From RGIG1959 sp964564305 (GTDB lineage: Bacteria > Bacillota > Clostridia > Oscillospirales > Acutalibacteraceae): 64,000 bases of DNA. Made by a program: the position numbers and the translations under genes. The stretch covers positions 8,856 through 72,855 of the forward strand of contig CAZMAM010000003.1 of the NCBI GenBank assembly GCA_964564305.1, written 5' to 3'. Positions 34,833-42,575 of this stretch are shown here, in pieces (position 1 is the first letter of the stretch; each line of letters starts with the position of its first letter). Below the pieces are notes generated by a model. That model did not search any database. It was given only the letters and a program-made list of their open reading frames with translations, and had not been told where the DNA came from.

Positions 34833-35831
34833 ATGGAAAGAAAAATCTACTATCAGAACGATTGCAACCTGAGCGTGCTGGACGGCAAAACGGTGGCGGT
34901 CATCGGTTACGGTTCGCAGGGACATGCACACGCGCTCAATCTGCATGAAAGCGGTGTGGATGTGATTGTCGGGTTGTATGTCGGTTCCAAAAGCTGGGCA
35001 AAAGCGGAGGCCGCGGGGCTTAAGGTGATGACCGCTGCCGAAGCCGCCAAAGCGGCGGACGTGATCATGATTCTCATTAACGATGAAAAACAGGCGGCGA
35101 TGTACGAAAAGGATATCGCGCCGAATTTAACGGCCGGAAAGGCGCTGGCGTTTGCGCACGGCTTTGCCATTCATTTCGGTCAGATTGTTCCTCCCAAAGA
35201 TGTGGATGTTTTTATGATTGCGCCGAAGGGGCCCGGTCATACCGTACGCAGCGAATTTCAGGAAGGCAAGGGTGTTCCCTGTTTGGTGGCGGTTCAGCAG
35301 GACGCGACCGGAAGAGCGCTGGATATCGCGCTGGCTTATGCGGCGGGTATCGGCGGTGCGCGTGCGGGCGTATTGGAAACCGATTTTCGCACGGAAACGG
35401 AAACCGATCTCTTCGGCGAACAGTGCGTGCTGTGCGGAGGCGTGACGGCTTTAATGAAGACCGGTTTTGAAGTACTGGTGGAAGCGGGATACGATCCCCG
35501 TAACGCGTATTTTGAATGCATTCACGAGATGAAACTGATTGTCGATCTCATCTATAAGGGCGGTTTTTCCATGATGCGTTATTCGATCTCCGATACGGCG
35601 GAATTCGGCGATTATGAAACCGGAAAGCGCATTATCACGGAAGATACCAAAAAAGAGATGAAAAAAGTGCTTTCCGAAATTCAGGACGGCACCTTTGCCT
35701 CTAAGTGGATCAATGAAAATAAGGTCAATCGGCCGCACTTTAATGCCTGCCGGCGTCTGGCGGCAGAGCATCCTCTGGAAGCGGTAGGGAAAGAACTCCG
35801 CAAAATGTACAGCTGGAACGAAGAAGAATAA
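34833..35831 (+). CDS. ilvC: Ketol-acid reductoisomerase (class I)
   Basis: A 332-residue class I enzyme that isomerises and reduces acetolactate or acetohydroxybutyrate in branched-chain amino acid synthesis. Visible are the Rossmann motif VAVIGYGSQGHAHALNL, cofactor loop GLYVGSKSWAKAE, APKGPGHTVRSEFQEGKGVPCLVA, and metal and substrate residues in LETDFRTETETDLFGEQCVLCGG and YFECIHEMKLIVDLIYKGG. The loop contains Ser/Lys as in NADPH-preferring forms, but specificity cannot be fixed by eye. AAAAGGAGG at 34816-34824 selects ATG 34833 rather than TTG 34827. It is the last gene of ilvBNC, followed by a MITE-like repeat. Confidence 0.95.
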   Translation: MERKIYYQNDCNLSVLDGKTVAVIGYGSQGHAHALNLHESGVDVIVGLYVGSKSWAKAEAAGLKVMTAAEAAKAADVIMILINDEKQAAMYEKDIAPNLTAGKALAFAHGFAIHFGQIVPPKDVDVFMIAPKGPGHTVRSEFQEGKGVPCLVAVQQDATGRALDIALAYAAGIGGARAGVLETDFRTETETDLFGEQCVLCGGVTALMKTGFEVLVEAGYDPRNAYFECIHEMKLIVDLIYKGGFSMMRYSISDTAEFGDYETGKRIITEDTKKEMKKVLSEIQDGTFASKWINENKVNRPHFNACRRLAAEHPLEAVGKELRKMYSWNEEE

Positions 35832-35858
35832 TCTCGTTCCAAACCTTTTTCCGTTCTA

Positions 35859-36035
35859 AACCAATGCCGCATAAGGATTTTTGTGCGTAAAGCGGTAGAG
35901 GGATTTTTTGTCAGATGAGTCCAAAACCTCAGCGAAACCCTTGTGTATTTGCGGGGATTTTTGGCCAAATTTCAGAAAAAACGCCCGCATATGGGTAGGT
36001 ATTGCGCGGCGGCCGGTCTTTGTGCGGTGTCACCT
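35859..36035 (+). repeat. Dispersed MITE-like element, copy B
   Basis: About 177 bp, starting 27 nt after ilvC. The left end carries CCGCATAAGGAT and the right end GGTCTTTGTGCGGTGTCACC, with TA on both sides (35857-35858 and 36036-36037). Internal conserved blocks shared with copy C include TTTTTGTGCGTAAA near the left end and CGCCCG in the middle. Same orientation as copy C. Confidence 0.75.
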
Positions 36036-36041
36036 TAAAAC

Positions 36042-36078
36042 AAAAGCTCGCCAAAAGCTTTGCTTTCGGCGAGCTTTT
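36042..36078. terminator. Bidirectional terminator between ilvC and the CHAP gene
   Basis: An 11-bp stem (AAAAGCTCGCC/GGCGAGCTTTT) with T-rich tails on both strands. The stop codon now used by the frameshifted CHAP gene (36077-36079) overlaps this stem. Confidence 0.7.
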
Positions 36079-36820
36079 AATATTCAGTATGCGCTTTCCT
36101 GAGGGCATCCGTAACCCTTGATAAACGGCCAATCCTGCGGAATCGTGCGCGTAACCAGTTTTCCGTTGATAATGGGGCCGCCATAGGCGTCGCGCAAAGT
36201 TCCGTTTCCTTCAAAGTTCCGTTTCCTTCAATGACGGTGACCATTTTGGCATGTGTATCCACCGATACGACAATTCCGACGTGTTCGCCGCTTTGCGCGG
36301 CATCCGGTGCATCGCTGTACTGCCGTTGATTTTTGAAATCATAAATAATAATATCGCCGACATGCGGCGTATACCGGTTAGCGGAATGATACGGAATATG
36401 AAAATCATCTGCGTCGGCATATATGGAAGGAGTCATGCCGGAGTGTTCCGGAAGGCCGCACCGGTCGGCGCAATAAGAAATGGAAATTGCGCACCAAGAT
36501 ACTTCTTCGTCAAAATCCGCCCACTGCCAATATTTTTCTCCTTCTCCGTTTGGATTGGAATCATATTCGTCCAAAGACTGCAAAGCCAGTGCTCCGTCAA
36601 GGGTGGACGGATCGGGGCGGGAAAGCGTGACGGCGGAAGTCTGGGGTGTTGAAGTTTGCGGTGAATCGGTTTCGGTGGTTTTTGTGAATTCGGGTTTATT
36701 CTCGGTTACCGGACGGCTGAGGATATACGTCGCTACAAACAGACAGGCGGAAATAATCATCAGAAGCAGGGAAGCGGAAAACAACAATTTGTTCCGGTTC
36801 TGGGAAGATTGAAGCGACAC
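36077..36820 (-). CDS. CHAP-domain cell-wall hydrolase, C-terminus frameshifted by a 17-bp duplication
   Basis: A 247-residue protein with a membrane or signal segment at about residues 11-35 (LLFSASLLLMIISACLFVATYIL), a Thr/Ser/Pro spacer and a CHAP-like domain (about 80-210). The domain has the expected Cys in VSWCAISISYC and His in SGEHVGIVVSV, and so is likely a peptidoglycan amidase or endopeptidase. After VIEGNGTL the frame changes because a 17-bp unit is present twice (36196-36229). With one copy the protein would continue LRDAYGGPIINGKLVTRTI... to a stop at 36084-36086, which is a better CHAP end. The present tail is basic and family-unlike. GTG 36820 is better spaced from AGAGG than GTG 36829. 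A MITE lies just upstream. Confidence 0.7.
   Translation of the reverse strand: MSLQSSQNRNKLLFSASLLLMIISACLFVATYILSRPVTENKPEFTKTTETDSPQTSTPQTSAVTLSRPDPSTLDGALALQSLDEYDSNPNGEGEKYWQWADFDEEVSWCAISISYCADRCGLPEHSGMTPSIYADADDFHIPYHSANRYTPHVGDIIIYDFKNQRQYSDAPDAAQSGEHVGIVVSVDTHAKMVTVIEGNGTLKETELCATPMAAPLSTENWLRARFRRIGRLSRVTDALRKAHTEY
36196..36229. repeat. 17-bp tandem duplication causing a frameshift
   Basis: Two identical 17-bp units (36196-36212 and 36213-36229) containing AAAGTTCCGTTTCCTTC. Seventeen is not a multiple of three, so gain or loss of a unit switches the frame of the CHAP gene. Confidence 0.9.
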
Positions 36821-36848
36821 AGGAATCACCTCTTCAAGAATAATAAAA

Positions 36849-36968
36849 CAGAGATGAGCAAAACTCCAATTTGCTCACGGTGAAATACAATATATTGAGC
36901 AATCACTCGATACAATTACCTATATAATGTAAATTACTTTTGCAAAACTTGTGTTTTGCTCATCTCTC
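36849..36968. mobile_element. 120-bp MITE with 16-bp inverted repeats and 9-bp target duplication
   Basis: The ends CAGAGATGAGCAAAAC (36849-36864) and GTTTTGCTCATCTCTC (36953-36968) are inverted copies with one mismatch. Identical ATAATAAAA sequences flank the element at 36840-36848 and 36969-36977. The inside is AT-rich and has no frame. Each end also folds on itself (GAGCAAA/TTTGCTC on the left, GCAAAAC/GTTTTGC on the right). A 9-bp duplication fits transposases of families such as ISLre2, IS256 or IS4. The element sits between the D,D-carboxypeptidase gene and the CHAP gene start. Confidence 0.85.
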
Positions 36969-37063
36969 ATAATAAAAGGCAAAAAAACGAGAGAACCCGT
37001 TCATAGAACCAATATTCTATTCCTTGCAGATGACACAGGGGTGACGGATCGGTTACAAAATCG

Positions 37064-38026
37064 TCACTCTGTCGGCGTCTGCTGTTCGGCCTGCACCGAT
37101 CGGTACAATTTTAAGGAATCTTCAAAACGGCCGGTGTCAGTGCTGTTGAGCACCACGCAAAGATAGGTGCGATTATCGATAACGGCAGCGGAAACAAGGC
37201 ATTTCCCGGCTTGTTCCGTTGATCCGGTTTTCAATCCGATGGCTTGCGGCAGGTAATATGGGCTGTCCGGGTGTACCAAATAGTTGCTGTTTTGAATCGT
37301 AAACGTTTCGCCGTCTGTGTAACGCACCGTCATCGAAGCCTTCGGGGTGATGGCCCGGATAACGGGATTTTCCAAACAGGCGGATGCGATAATCGCAAGG
37401 TCGTGCGCTGTTGTATACTGATTTTCGGCATCGTACCCGTCCGGGGAAACAAAATTTGAGGATACCGCTCCTAAGGTGTGAGCCTTTTCATTCATGCGGT
37501 GCACAAAGCCTTCCACCGGTTCTTCCTCTCTGCATTTTTCACCGGCACATTGAGCCAGCGCATAAGCGGCGTCGTTTCCGGACGGCAAGAGCATACAGGC
37601 CATCAAATCCCGCAGCGACATTTGTCTTCCGATTTGCAGCCCGACACGGGATGCGTCGTCGGCGATGAGCAAGACCGCGTCGGAAATCGTTACCGTTTCG
37701 TCAGGGTTGCAAAAATCCAAGGCAGTCAGAGCGGTGAGCAATTTTGTGGTGCTGGCGGGCGCAAGCGGGGTATCCGGATCTTTTTCATAGAGCGATTGTC
37801 CGGTGGACACATTCCAAAAACAGGCCGACGCTGCTTCCATCTCCGGAGGATCAATTTTTTCGGGAACAGAAGTTGTTGTCGGCGGATCGGTTTCTGCCGG
37901 CGGAATGACGGGAGATGCATTGTTCTGCGGGGTAAAAACCGGCAAATTGCGGATGCCGGCAATCATCAGGAAACCGATGCCGATAAGCAAAACGGCGGTT
38001 ATGAGTAAATTTTTTCGCTTACGCAC
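37064..38026 (-). CDS. D-alanyl-D-alanine carboxypeptidase (peptidase S11)
   Basis: A 320-residue serine-type carboxypeptidase that trims the terminal D-Ala of peptidoglycan stem peptides outside the membrane. After a basic start and a membrane segment (about 8-24, LITAVLLIGIGFLMIAGI) comes a Pro/Thr linker. The S11 motifs follow: SxxK as PASTTKLL, SxN as PSGNDAAYAL, and KTG as GLKTGSTEQAGKCL. There is no C-terminal PBP5-like beta domain, so it is a short DacF-type enzyme. A longer frame reaches 38167, but that overlaps a terminator, and GTG 38026 has AAGGAG 9 nt upstream. A rpmB terminator lies directly before it. Confidence 0.9.
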   Translation of the reverse strand: MRKRKNLLITAVLLIGIGFLMIAGIRNLPVFTPQNNASPVIPPAETDPPTTTSVPEKIDPPEMEAASACFWNVSTGQSLYEKDPDTPLAPASTTKLLTALTALDFCNPDETVTISDAVLLIADDASRVGLQIGRQMSLRDLMACMLLPSGNDAAYALAQCAGEKCREEEPVEGFVHRMNEKAHTLGAVSSNFVSPDGYDAENQYTTAHDLAIIASACLENPVIRAITPKASMTVRYTDGETFTIQNSNYLVHPDSPYYLPQAIGLKTGSTEQAGKCLVSAAVIDNRTYLCVVLNSTDTGRFEDSLKLYRSVQAEQQTPTE

Positions 38027-38042
38027 TTTTTTGCTCCTTCTT

Positions 38043-38077
38043 AAAAAATCCGACCACACGCTAAAGCATGGTCGGAT
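38043..38077 (-). terminator. Terminator of rpmB
   Basis: On the minus strand, stem ATCCGACCA/TGGTCGGAT (38077-38069 and 38056-38048) is followed by TTTTTTAA. It lies 44 nt after the rpmB stop and only about 20 nt before the carboxypeptidase start. Confidence 0.85.
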
Positions 38078-38121
38078 CTCATGGGTTTTGACAGCATTTC
38101 TCCTGAAAACGGGGAAATATT

Positions 38122-38310
38122 TTACACGGCACGGGTAACTTTGCCGGAACGCAGGCAACGGGTGCACGCGTAAACTCTTTTTGGAGAGCCGTTTACAACA
38201 GCCTTTACCCGCTTAACGTTCGGTTTCCACGCGCGATTGGCTCTTCTGTGCGAATGTGACACGCGAATGCCAAACGTCACGCTTTTTCCGCAGAAATCGC
38301 ATTTTGCCAT
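38122..38310 (-). CDS. rpmB: Large-subunit ribosomal protein bL28
   Basis: A 62-residue bL28 protein: MAKCDFCGKSVTFGIRVSHSHRRANRAWKPNVKRVK at the start and YACTRCLRSGKVTRA at the end. The CxxC pairs at CDFC and CTRC indicate the zinc-binding (C+) form. A full-strength AGGAGGT precedes ATG 38310. It is transcribed alone from promoter 38345-38373 to terminator 38043-38077. Confidence 0.97.
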   Translation of the reverse strand: MAKCDFCGKSVTFGIRVSHSHRRANRAWKPNVKRVKAVVNGSPKRVYACTRCLRSGKVTRAV

Positions 38311-38344
38311 TTGGTCTTACCTCCTAACTCCTGTACGAGAGCTT

Positions 38345-38373
38345 ATTCTACCAGAATTAACCGAAAAATGCAA
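38345..38373 (-). promoter_or_regulatory. Sigma-A promoter of rpmB
   Basis: On the minus strand TTGCAT (38373-38368), 17 nt, then TAGAAT (38350-38345). The predicted RNA starts about 25-30 nt before the ATG. Confidence 0.75.
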
Positions 38374-38552
38374 GGGTCACACGGTAGAATGTTCTTTGTA
38401 TTCTCGCGCATCGGCTTTTTTCATCGAATAAGACAAAATTCACCGCAGCAATCGGCCTTCTTATTATCTAATGATTACAAAACGCAACGGATAAATTCCC
38501 GAATGGTGGAAAAATAACCGTGAAATCGAGAGTAGACGGGATCGAGTTACGC

Positions 38553-39161
38553 TTATTTTATATTTTCCGCCGGGTAATCGATGACGACATGGTCATACGC
38601 GTTCACCACAATAGTGTCGCCCTGTACGGATTCCTGCGGCGTGGTGAAAGAATAATTCAAGTGCGTGTGACCGTGTACGAAATATTTGGGATGATAGGTT
38701 TCCATTAAATTCAAGAAGCATTCAAATCCCCTGTGGGAAAGCGTATCTTCATCGTTGATATGGCGGGCGGGTGCATGAGTGACCAGAATATCGAATCCGC
38801 CAGTCTTTTTTAACCGATGCTTCAGCTTGCGAATGCGTCGGCACATTTGCTGTTCCGTATACATGTATTTTCCGTCCCGATAGCGGTAAGATCCGCCTAA
38901 ACCGAGAATGCGTATGCCTTTGCATTCCACGATTTCATCGTCGATGCACACACAGCCTTCCGGAGGATTTTTATCGTATCCCTCATCGTGATTGCCGTGG
39001 ACATAAAAAAGCGGACAGTTTGCCATGGTGACCAAAAATTCCAAAAATTCCCGATGTAAGTCGCCGCAAGCTAAGATAAAATCAAAGCCTTTCAGTTTTC
39101 CCGGAAGATAATAATCGTAATAATACGGTGCATCCACATCGGCAACGGTTAAAATTCTCAT
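38553..39161 (-). CDS. Calcineurin-like metallophosphoesterase, divergent first motif
   Basis: A 202-residue metallophosphoesterase. It has CGDLH, FYVHGNHDEG, LVTHAPARH and YFVHGHTHLNY. The first motif, usually DxH, reads ADVDAP, so the His that helps hold the first metal is absent. Many clostridial relatives share this substitution as far as I recall. The substrate is unknown. The ATG at 39161 overlaps the stop of the ParB-like/BMP gene (ATGA), so translation is coupled and the two products may act together. Confidence 0.8.
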   Translation of the reverse strand: MRILTVADVDAPYYYDYYLPGKLKGFDFILACGDLHREFLEFLVTMANCPLFYVHGNHDEGYDKNPPEGCVCIDDEIVECKGIRILGLGGSYRYRDGKYMYTEQQMCRRIRKLKHRLKKTGGFDILVTHAPARHINDEDTLSHRGFECFLNLMETYHPKYFVHGHTHLNYSFTTPQESVQGDTIVVNAYDHVVIDYPAENIK

Positions 39162-41092
39162 ACCGTGCCTCCGCTTGCCGATTTTTCGGGATTTTTCACG
39201 GCGGGTTCCACTCCGACCATATCAACGGTCGCTTTGCCCACCTCATCCAATTGCTCGTAAGCGGGAATTGATCCTTCGACATTCTCCGCCAGCCAGTCCA
39301 TGGTGATGATTTCCTCCGCCGAAAGTTCGCCTTCCGTTTTTTTGCCGCTTTGAGCGTATATTTCTCCGGAAAAAGGCCGGCAGATATCCGCACGAATGCT
39401 TTCCTGAAGCAGCTTGGACATTTTTCGCGTGGAGGGCGGAACTTTATCGGTGCAATGGACTTTGACCACGCCGGCGGACATACCCCAGAAGTAGTTAATT
39501 GCTTTTTCGCTTTCCTCATATTCCGCTTTCAGGCTCTTGTCCTGAATTTGCCGGAGCAAAGCTTCATAATAGGTTCCCCACTGCCACACGGGTGTGGCCA
39601 GGTGAACCAGATTGCCCTCCGTTAACAGCGACAGGCCAAAGCTGATATCTTCCTCATCGCCCGAACGGGTGAGATCCCGCGAGGAGATCAGCCGAATGCC
39701 GCGGTCAGTCAGGCGGGTGAGCGCCTCGTCCGCGCTTCCGACAGAGGACCATTCCAGATATACCTTGGCGCGGGGATTGACCATTTGTACCCCGAGCGCA
39801 AACGCGTTGATGCCGGCAACCTGCCCGAAGATCGGGTAATCGCACAGGTACCCCACATCGTCCTCACCCGCGAGCGCTCCCGCCACGGCGCCGATAACGA
39901 ATTTAGCCTCATACATGCGGGCGTAGTAGGTGCGGATATATCGGTGGGGCTTGTTGAGCGAACAGTTGAGAATGGTAACTTGCGGATGTTCTACCGCCGC
40001 GCGCAGAGAAGCGGGAAGCAGGCGAGGAGAGGTGGTAAACAGCACGGAACTTCCGTCCGCAATCGCCTGTTCGATAACCGCGTTTGGGTCGTTGTCCATC
40101 GCGTGAAAGTAAGCGGCGGTTTGGATTTTATCCCGAAATACTTTCTGTACATGGCTGCGCCCTTCTTCGTGTCCTTTTGTCCAACCGGAAGTAGACGGGT
40201 CTTTGTCGTGAATAAAAGCGACCCGCATCTCTTTTTTTTCGGAGGAAGAAAACATTTTGGAGAGCAGCCCTGGTTTTTTCTCCGAGGGATCCAGCTTGAC
40301 CTCTATCGGTTCTTCCTGCTGCTGCAGGGCAATTTCCTCCCACATTTTGGCGATTTTATCTTTGGTTGCTTCCCGGTTTTGCAAGGCGGAATATCCGTAA
40401 ATTTGAATAAAAGTCAGCAGAGCGTCCCCTACGGTGGTGCTCAGTTTTTCTCCGCCGACGCTCTCGTAATCCTGTCGAAAATAGCTGTATGCGCTGGAAA
40501 AATCGCGGCGTTCTTCTTCCGACCAGATTTCATCCGGCGCCTTCCCCAGCAATTCCTGTAGGCGCACGTAACTGCCCGGTTTGGTAAATTCAATGTTGTT
40601 GATGCCGCTGCACCGGTTGAACGCGAGAAACTCGTTGTACATCTCCACTTCCCTAGAGCCGTTTTGCTCCGGGAGTATGCGAACAACATGCGCGTCAATG
40701 TTATACGCGCCGAAAAATTTCAGTACGCTTACCCGCTTATTTCCTTCCTGAACATAATAGCGATTCATGTATTCGTACGCTTTAATTGGATCGCGGATGC
40801 CTTCGGCCAAATGCGAATCGCAAAGAGCTTTCCACTTCACCGCAAATTCTGTGTCTTCTTCCAAAAGCGGCATAAAATTGCGGGCAAAGGCAGTGGATCG
40901 GGCACCGGTACAGGTTCCGACGATAAAGTCCATGGGAATTTGAATCAGGCCCAGGTCGTTTCCATGATGGAGCTGCTCATCGGGAATAAAATCGCCAAGC
41001 GCGGGAAGATACGGGTATTCTCCGCGAAAGGTACAGGCACGAAATTCTTTTTGCCCCAATTTTTGCGCATCCTTGTAGTACAGTTCGGGCAT
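39158..41092 (-). CDS. Cytosolic fusion of a ParB-like N-terminus and a BMP/substrate-binding domain
   Basis: A 644-residue protein without signal peptide. The N-terminal about 135 residues resemble the ParB/sulfiredoxin-like fold: LIQIPMDFIVGTCTGARS, RDPIKAYEYMNRYYVQEGNKRVSVLKFFGA, where EGNKR corresponds to the EGHRR-type motif. A middle region of about 150 residues is helical and ends in a Glu/Lys linker. Residues about 290-600 resemble BMP-family periplasmic-binding-type domains (MRVAFIHDKDPSTSGWTKGHEEG, AKFVIGAVAGALAGEDDVGYLCDYPIFGQVAGINAFALGVQMVNPRAKVYLEWSS). BMP proteins normally bind nucleosides outside the cell, so a cytosolic member suggests a ligand sensor, perhaps of purine nucleosides. 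It is coupled to a phosphoesterase gene. Confidence 0.75.
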   Translation of the reverse strand: MPELYYKDAQKLGQKEFRACTFRGEYPYLPALGDFIPDEQLHHGNDLGLIQIPMDFIVGTCTGARSTAFARNFMPLLEEDTEFAVKWKALCDSHLAEGIRDPIKAYEYMNRYYVQEGNKRVSVLKFFGAYNIDAHVVRILPEQNGSREVEMYNEFLAFNRCSGINNIEFTKPGSYVRLQELLGKAPDEIWSEEERRDFSSAYSYFRQDYESVGGEKLSTTVGDALLTFIQIYGYSALQNREATKDKIAKMWEEIALQQQEEPIEVKLDPSEKKPGLLSKMFSSSEKKEMRVAFIHDKDPSTSGWTKGHEEGRSHVQKVFRDKIQTAAYFHAMDNDPNAVIEQAIADGSSVLFTTSPRLLPASLRAAVEHPQVTILNCSLNKPHRYIRTYYARMYEAKFVIGAVAGALAGEDDVGYLCDYPIFGQVAGINAFALGVQMVNPRAKVYLEWSSVGSADEALTRLTDRGIRLISSRDLTRSGDEEDISFGLSLLTEGNLVHLATPVWQWGTYYEALLRQIQDKSLKAEYEESEKAINYFWGMSAGVVKVHCTDKVPPSTRKMSKLLQESIRADICRPFSGEIYAQSGKKTEGELSAEEIITMDWLAENVEGSIPAYEQLDEVGKATVDMVGVEPAVKNPEKSASGGTV

Positions 41093-41252
41093 GTTTTTTC
41101 CCCCTTGATGATGGTCCGCTCGCTTATGCCGCCAAAGCGGCAGAATCGGGTTTTATCAAAAACCGTGAACGAAATATCCACATTTACGCGGTGTGCGCCT
41201 TTCGCATCCCTATCCTAGACTGATGATTTGCCGTGATTTGCGAAGAAGCCTA

Positions 41253-41720
41253 TCACGGTAGATGAAGAATATAGGGCGTAACGGTATTTTTCTCAATTTC
41301 CAAAATTCCGTAACTTCCGTCATATCCGCCCACGCTTCCCGGGTTAAACAGAAGCATCCCATTGCAGTACTGAATAAGCGGGGAATGTGTGTGCCCGAAA
41401 AGCGCCGCCACAGCGCGGTGCTGTGCGGCTGCGGCATAAAGAGACAGGTAAGAGGATTTTACATGTTCCGCCCAGCCGTGAGTCAGGTACAGGGGTCCGG
41501 CGGTGGTGGGCAGCAGGGAAAACAGCGGATAATCCTCCTGAAAATCGCAGTTTCCGCGTACCGTGTAAAAGAGTAGCTGTGGGAACATCCGTTGCGCGCT
41601 CTCCGCGTCCCGAACGCCGTCGCCCAAATGGATGATTGCTTGCGCCTTCGGTTGCCGTAAAATCGCCTGACGAATCGCTTCGGTATGGCCGTGACTGTCG
41701 GATAACACCAAAATGGTCAT
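41253..41720 (-). CDS. YfcE/MJ0936-type phosphodiesterase
   Basis: A 155-residue metallophosphoesterase with the full set of motifs: LVLSDSHGHTE, IIHLGDGVRDAE, VRGNCDF, LTHGW and LFGHTHSP, ending LLFNPGSVGGYDGSYGILEI. The YfcE/MJ0936 class hydrolyses phosphodiesters in vitro and its physiological substrate is usually unknown. Its ATG overlaps the rsmI stop by 4 nt. It is the last gene of the six-gene minus-strand cluster. Confidence 0.88.
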   Translation of the reverse strand: MTILVLSDSHGHTEAIRQAILRQPKAQAIIHLGDGVRDAESAQRMFPQLLFYTVRGNCDFQEDYPLFSLLPTTAGPLYLTHGWAEHVKSSYLSLYAAAAQHRAVAALFGHTHSPLIQYCNGMLLFNPGSVGGYDGSYGILEIEKNTVTPYILHLP

Positions 41721-42556
41721 GGCTTTTCTCCTTCTATCAGTAAGCGGTAAATTTCGCTTTTTTTAACGCCGGTTTCGGCGGCGGCCAGTCGGGCGGCCTC
41801 ACTTTTGGAAAATCCTTTCGAGAGATATATTTTGGCCGATTCCGCCGCTTTTAGCGGGGTTACCGACTTAGGCGAAAATTGCGTTCCGCCGATGATTAGA
41901 ACAAATTCTCCGCGCGGCGGCTCGCACGCATAGTGTGTGCAAGCCTGGGCAAGGTCGGTGAGCAGCACCTCTTCGTGCCGTTTGGTCAGTTCCCGGCAAA
42001 GCGCCGCAGGCCGGTCTCCCAAATAATTCGTTAATTCCCGCAACGTGGTTTGCAGGCGGTGCGGCGCTTCGTACAGCACGATGGTTCTTTCTTCCGTTTG
42101 CAAGGCTTTCAGGCGATTTATCCGTTCTTTTCCGGTCGGTAAAAATCCTTCAAACACAAATCGCCTGCAGGGCATTCCGGAAATTGCCAAGGCCGTGGTC
42201 AGCGCGGTCGGCCCCGGTGCGCATACCACCGGAATGTCTTTTTCGCGGCACATTCGCACCAAATCCGCCCCCGGATCGGATATCGCGGGCATACCGGCGT
42301 CGGTGACTAAGGCGCAGGTTTCTCCCGCCAAAATACGCTCGCAGATACGCATTCCCTGTTCCCGTTTGTTGTGCTCATGATAACTGATCAGGGGCCTTTT
42401 AATTTTCAGATAATTGAGCAATTTTAAGCTTACCCGGGTGTCCTCCGCCGCAACAAAATCACTGTTTTTCAGCGCCTCTCCGGCACGGGGAGTCAAATCG
42501 GCGAGATTTCCTATCGGTGTGCCGACCACCGTCAGTTTTCCGCTCAAAAGCAACAC
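41717..42556 (-). CDS. rsmI: 16S rRNA (cytidine-1402 2'-O)-methyltransferase
   Basis: A protein of about 279 residues of the tetrapyrrole-methylase fold. LTVVGTPIGNLADLTPRAGEALKNSDFVAAEDTRVSLKLLNYL and ALVTDAGMPAISDPGADLVRMC are RsmI signatures, followed by FVFEGFLPTGKERINRL and IVLYEAPHRL. RsmI modifies C1402 in the decoding centre using SAM. The start is uncertain: GTG 42556 lies immediately after AAAAG, while TTG 42547 (three codons later) is better spaced from AAGGTG. It is followed with a 4-nt overlap by the phosphodiesterase gene and preceded by prmA, all one cluster. Confidence 0.93.
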   Translation of the reverse strand: MLLLSGKLTVVGTPIGNLADLTPRAGEALKNSDFVAAEDTRVSLKLLNYLKIKRPLISYHEHNKREQGMRICERILAGETCALVTDAGMPAISDPGADLVRMCREKDIPVVCAPGPTALTTALAISGMPCRRFVFEGFLPTGKERINRLKALQTEERTIVLYEAPHRLQTTLRELTNYLGDRPAALCRELTKRHEEVLLTDLAQACTHYACEPPRGEFVLIIGGTQFSPKSVTPLKAAESAKIYLSKGFSKSEAARLAAAETGVKKSEIYRLLIEGEKP

Positions 42557-42575
42557 CTTTTACCGAGTTTTGTAT

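Noticed and set aside
36849..36968. IS element with transposase
   Set aside because: The segment between the inverted ends is about 90 bp and carries no frame, so it is a MITE, not an autonomous IS.
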